Part shown: positions 30,399-32,415 of the stretch, piece after piece
Layout of the letters: every line of letters begins with the position of its first letter
Numbering within the stretch: the first letter of the stretch is position 1
Translations under genes and position numbers: made by a program
Notes under the pieces: generated by a model
The model's input: only the letters and a program-made list of their open reading frames with translations
What the model was told of the DNA's origin: nothing
The model's database searches: none
Assembly: GCA_027624035.1 (NCBI GenBank)
Contig: JAQBUI010000052.1
Span: 1 to 32,415, forward strand
DNA: 32,415 bases
Reading direction: 5' to 3'
From: Pseudomonadota bacterium
GTDB taxonomy: Bacteria; Pseudomonadota; Gammaproteobacteria; Pseudomonadales; Azotimanducaceae

Positions 30399-32415
30399 AT
30401 GTCATTGCTTCCCCTTGAAGGCCTCAGGATTCTGGACCTAACGACCGGCCCCGCAGGGGGGCTCGCCACCATGATACTCGCTGACTTCGGGGCGCATGTG
30501 ACCCGGGTCTGCGACCCGGAATTCGAAGGTGATCCCGACGTTGCCTCGGCGCGTATGTGGCTGCGCGGCAAGGCCACTGCCAGCACCTGGCAGGCTGAGA
30601 TCAGCGACGCCGATGTCGTCATTATTTCATTACCCCACGGCCATCAGGGCATCGACTACGAGACCTGCCTGAAGGCGAACCCCACCGTGGTCTACTGCGA
30701 GATCAGCGCCATGGGCAACGACGTCAGAATGCCGCTGTGTGAACCTGCCGTGGCAGCAAAAGCCGGGCGAATGAAGCAAATGGAGGCCGTTATCCCCGGA
30801 ACAGGGCCCATATTTGCTGCCGTTCAGGTCGCAACCCATGCCACTGCGATGAATGTCGTTTCCGGGGTACTCGCGGCACTGCACAAACGACGCCGACTTG
30901 GCGTGGGCGATCATCTGTCCACGAGCCTGGTCCAGGGATTGATGCCATACGATATGGGAGGGTCCATCGCGCTCCAGCTGCGCGCCCAGCAGCCACCCAG
31001 GCCCCCGGAAGAGACACCCACCCGACCACGAGCTCCTTTCATGCCAACGCTCAACTACCATCCAGTTCAGTGCGCGGATGGCAAATGGCTCCAACTGGGC
31101 AATCTGCTGCCACATCTCTTTGCCAACTTCATGAGCGCCATTGGTCTTGCAGACGAGCTGGTGCGACTGCCAGAGCACACCGAGGAGGTCAGAGACGCGA
31201 TCCTGACGACCATACAAAGCCGTACGCGGGATGAATGGATGGAGATCTTCGTTGCCGATGGTGGCGTTGCGGCCCATCCCTACCTGGAACCGCAGGAAAC
31301 CCTCTCCGACCCGGATATGACTGACAACGGTCATGTCATCGTACTGGGTGAAACCCGGCAACTCGGGCCGGTTGCCAACCTCACCGGGACGCCCGCCCGA
31401 ATCACGACAGAGCCCAAGGGTGGCGAAGGCTGGCACGTCACTCCTGGCAGCCCGACCCGACAGGCGCCACTCGCGGACGTGACCGTGGTCGAACTCGCCA
31501 CGATCATTGCATCGCCTCTGGGTGCTTCGTTTCTGGCAGACATGGGTGCCCGGGTCATCAAGGTTGAAGCAGTCGGCGGCGACCCCTTCCGCAACATGGG
31601 CGGCTTTGGTTCCATGCGCTGCAACCAGGGCAAGGAGAGCATCAGCGTCGATCTGAAATCTGACGCGGGTCAGGAGCTTGTCAGGAAACTCATCCAGGGT
31701 GCTGACATCGTCATCCACAACTATCGGCCCGGCGTGCCGGAACGCCTGGGAATCGGCTACGAGCAGCTCAGGGCCATCAATCCCGGCCTGATCTACGTCT
31801 CTGCCAACGGCTACGGCCCGTCCGGGCCCGGCGCAAAACGTCCCTCGACTCACCCCATTCCCGGTGCCGCCATGGGCGGTGCAGGCTACCAGGCCGGGGG
31901 GGTTCCCGGAGAACTGCTCGATATTCCAGGCCTGCGCGATGCATCCCGTCGTCTGATGGCGGCTAACGAAGTCAATCCGGACCCGAACACGGCCGTGGTT
32001 GTGTGCGCCAGCGCCATGCTCGGACTGACGGCTCGTGAGCAGACCGGCATGGGGCAACAGATCTTTGTGGATATGTTCGGAGCCAATGCCTACGCCAATT
32101 TCGACGCCATGGTCGACTATCCGGACAAGCCTGCTCGCCCCCCGCTCGGCCCTGAACTCAAGGGACCATCTCCGACAAGTCGGCTGTACCCGGCAAGGGC
32201 CGGCTGGGTGTTTCTTGGCATCACCCGGGCGGCGGAATGGCACAAGTTCTGTGAGGTCACCGGACATTCGGACTGGCACGATGATTTTTCCTCTGGCACG
32301 GATGTGCAGGGCAAACTGGCAACACTGTTTCTTGAGAAGGACGCATCGGACTGGGACCGCCTGTTCGAGAACAGCGGCGTCGCCTGTGTTATCGCAGACG
32401 CCAGCAACAGCGCCC
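30399..32415 (+). CDS. two-domain CaiB/BaiF (class III) CoA-transferase, cut by the window edge
   Basis: 672 codons are visible and the frame is still open at the right edge. Two CaiB/BaiF domains are fused: the first opens LEGLRILDLTTGPAGGLA, the second (from about residue 360) VTVVELATIIASPLGASF with VIKVEAVGGDPFRNMG. Class III enzymes move CoA between carboxylic acids, usually through an Asp thioester in the motif GxGQxVDxS. In the first domain that position is Ser174 (GVGDHLSTS). In the second it is Phe556 (GMGQQIFVD) with an Asp two residues later, Asp558. So the canonical Asp is absent or shifted in both. ATG 30399 has CGGA about 10 bases upstream. A 549-codon antisense frame (30630-32279) is a shadow. 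Confidence 0.9.
   Translation, partial: MSLLPLEGLRILDLTTGPAGGLATMILADFGAHVTRVCDPEFEGDPDVASARMWLRGKATASTWQAEISDADVVIISLPHGHQGIDYETCLKANPTVVYCEISAMGNDVRMPLCEPAVAAKAGRMKQMEAVIPGTGPIFAAVQVATHATAMNVVSGVLAALHKRRRLGVGDHLSTSLVQGLMPYDMGGSIALQLRAQQPPRPPEETPTRPRAPFMPTLNYHPVQCADGKWLQLGNLLPHLFANFMSAIGLADELVRLPEHTEEVRDAILTTIQSRTRDEWMEIFVADGGVAAHPYLEPQETLSDPDMTDNGHVIVLGETRQLGPVANLTGTPARITTEPKGGEGWHVTPGSPTRQAPLADVTVVELATIIASPLGASFLADMGARVIKVEAVGGDPFRNMGGFGSMRCNQGKESISVDLKSDAGQELVRKLIQGADIVIHNYRPGVPERLGIGYEQLRAINPGLIYVSANGYGPSGPGAKRPSTHPIPGAAMGGAGYQAGGVPGELLDIPGLRDASRRLMAANEVNPDPNTAVVVCASAMLGLTAREQTGMGQQIFVDMFGANAYANFDAMVDYPDKPARPPLGPELKGPSPTSRLYPARAGWVFLGITRAAEWHKFCEVTGHSDWHDDFSSGTDVQGKLATLFLEKDASDWDRLFENSGVACVIADASNSA

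Noticed and set aside
30630..32279. 549-codon open frame on the minus strand
   Set aside because: It is antisense to a clear CaiB/BaiF coding frame and its translation has no recognisable domain; a high-GC shadow frame.

Overview
The window is a GC-rich, densely packed stretch of bacterial chromosome. The mix of genes (FxsA, a NorQ/CbbQ-type AAA+ protein with its VWA partner, a 7TMR-DISM histidine kinase, FHA-GGDEF, class III CoA-transferase, MFE-2-like SDR, NDUFA9-like reductase) fits an aerobic heterotrophic gammaproteobacterium, probably free-living or marine. That placement is inferred from gene families, not from a marker gene. No rRNA, tRNA, CRISPR array, phage block or transposase gene was seen.

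Layout. 1-172: two perfect copies of a 55-bp tandem repeat upstream of a ThDP-dependent acetolactate-synthase-like enzyme (173-1861). 1827-3438: an alpha/beta hydrolase divergent from a TetR/NemR-like repressor, with a palindromic operator between them. 3502-5535: a 7TMR-DISM sensor kinase. 5527-10404 (minus): an operon of a MoxR-type AAA+ ATPase, a large VWA protein and a serine beta-lactamase-fold hydrolase. 10480-12365: fxsA and an M20 peptidase. 12362-15364 (minus): a large 7TM-PAS-GAF-PAS hybrid kinase. 15491-17429: an SDR with its own promoter and palindrome, tail-to-tail with a beta-propeller lactonase. 17487-19268: a helical-repeat protein split by one in-frame TAA, then a CDP-alcohol phosphatidyltransferase and an unknown 196-aa protein.

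20573-21434 is the odd part. It holds a minus-strand terminator serving a small ORF or small RNA, a 137-bp near-palindromic MITE-like element flanked by 5-bp direct repeats, and an orphan Arc-type ribbon-helix-helix gene in DNA that looks AT-richer than its surroundings. From 21671 the ordinary layout resumes: zf-TFIIB protein, MFS transporter overlapping a class II-like sirtuin, another serine hydrolase, an MDR oxidoreductase, an NDUFA9-like reductase, a second CDP-alcohol phosphatidyltransferase, an FHA-GGDEF diguanylate cyclase, a cis-prenyltransferase of unusual type, and the first 672 codons of a two-domain CaiB/BaiF CoA-transferase that runs off the right edge.

Genes alternate strands often, and six convergent pairs overlap at their 3' ends, so there is little room for intergenic terminators. 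The most unusual items are the MITE-like element and the small ORF it seems to have split, the in-frame stop in the repeat protein, the orphan AAA+/VWA/serine hydrolase operon, and the CoA-transferase whose two domains both lack the catalytic Asp at its usual place. I did not find a clearly new multi-gene system; the AAA+/VWA/hydrolase operon is the closest candidate.
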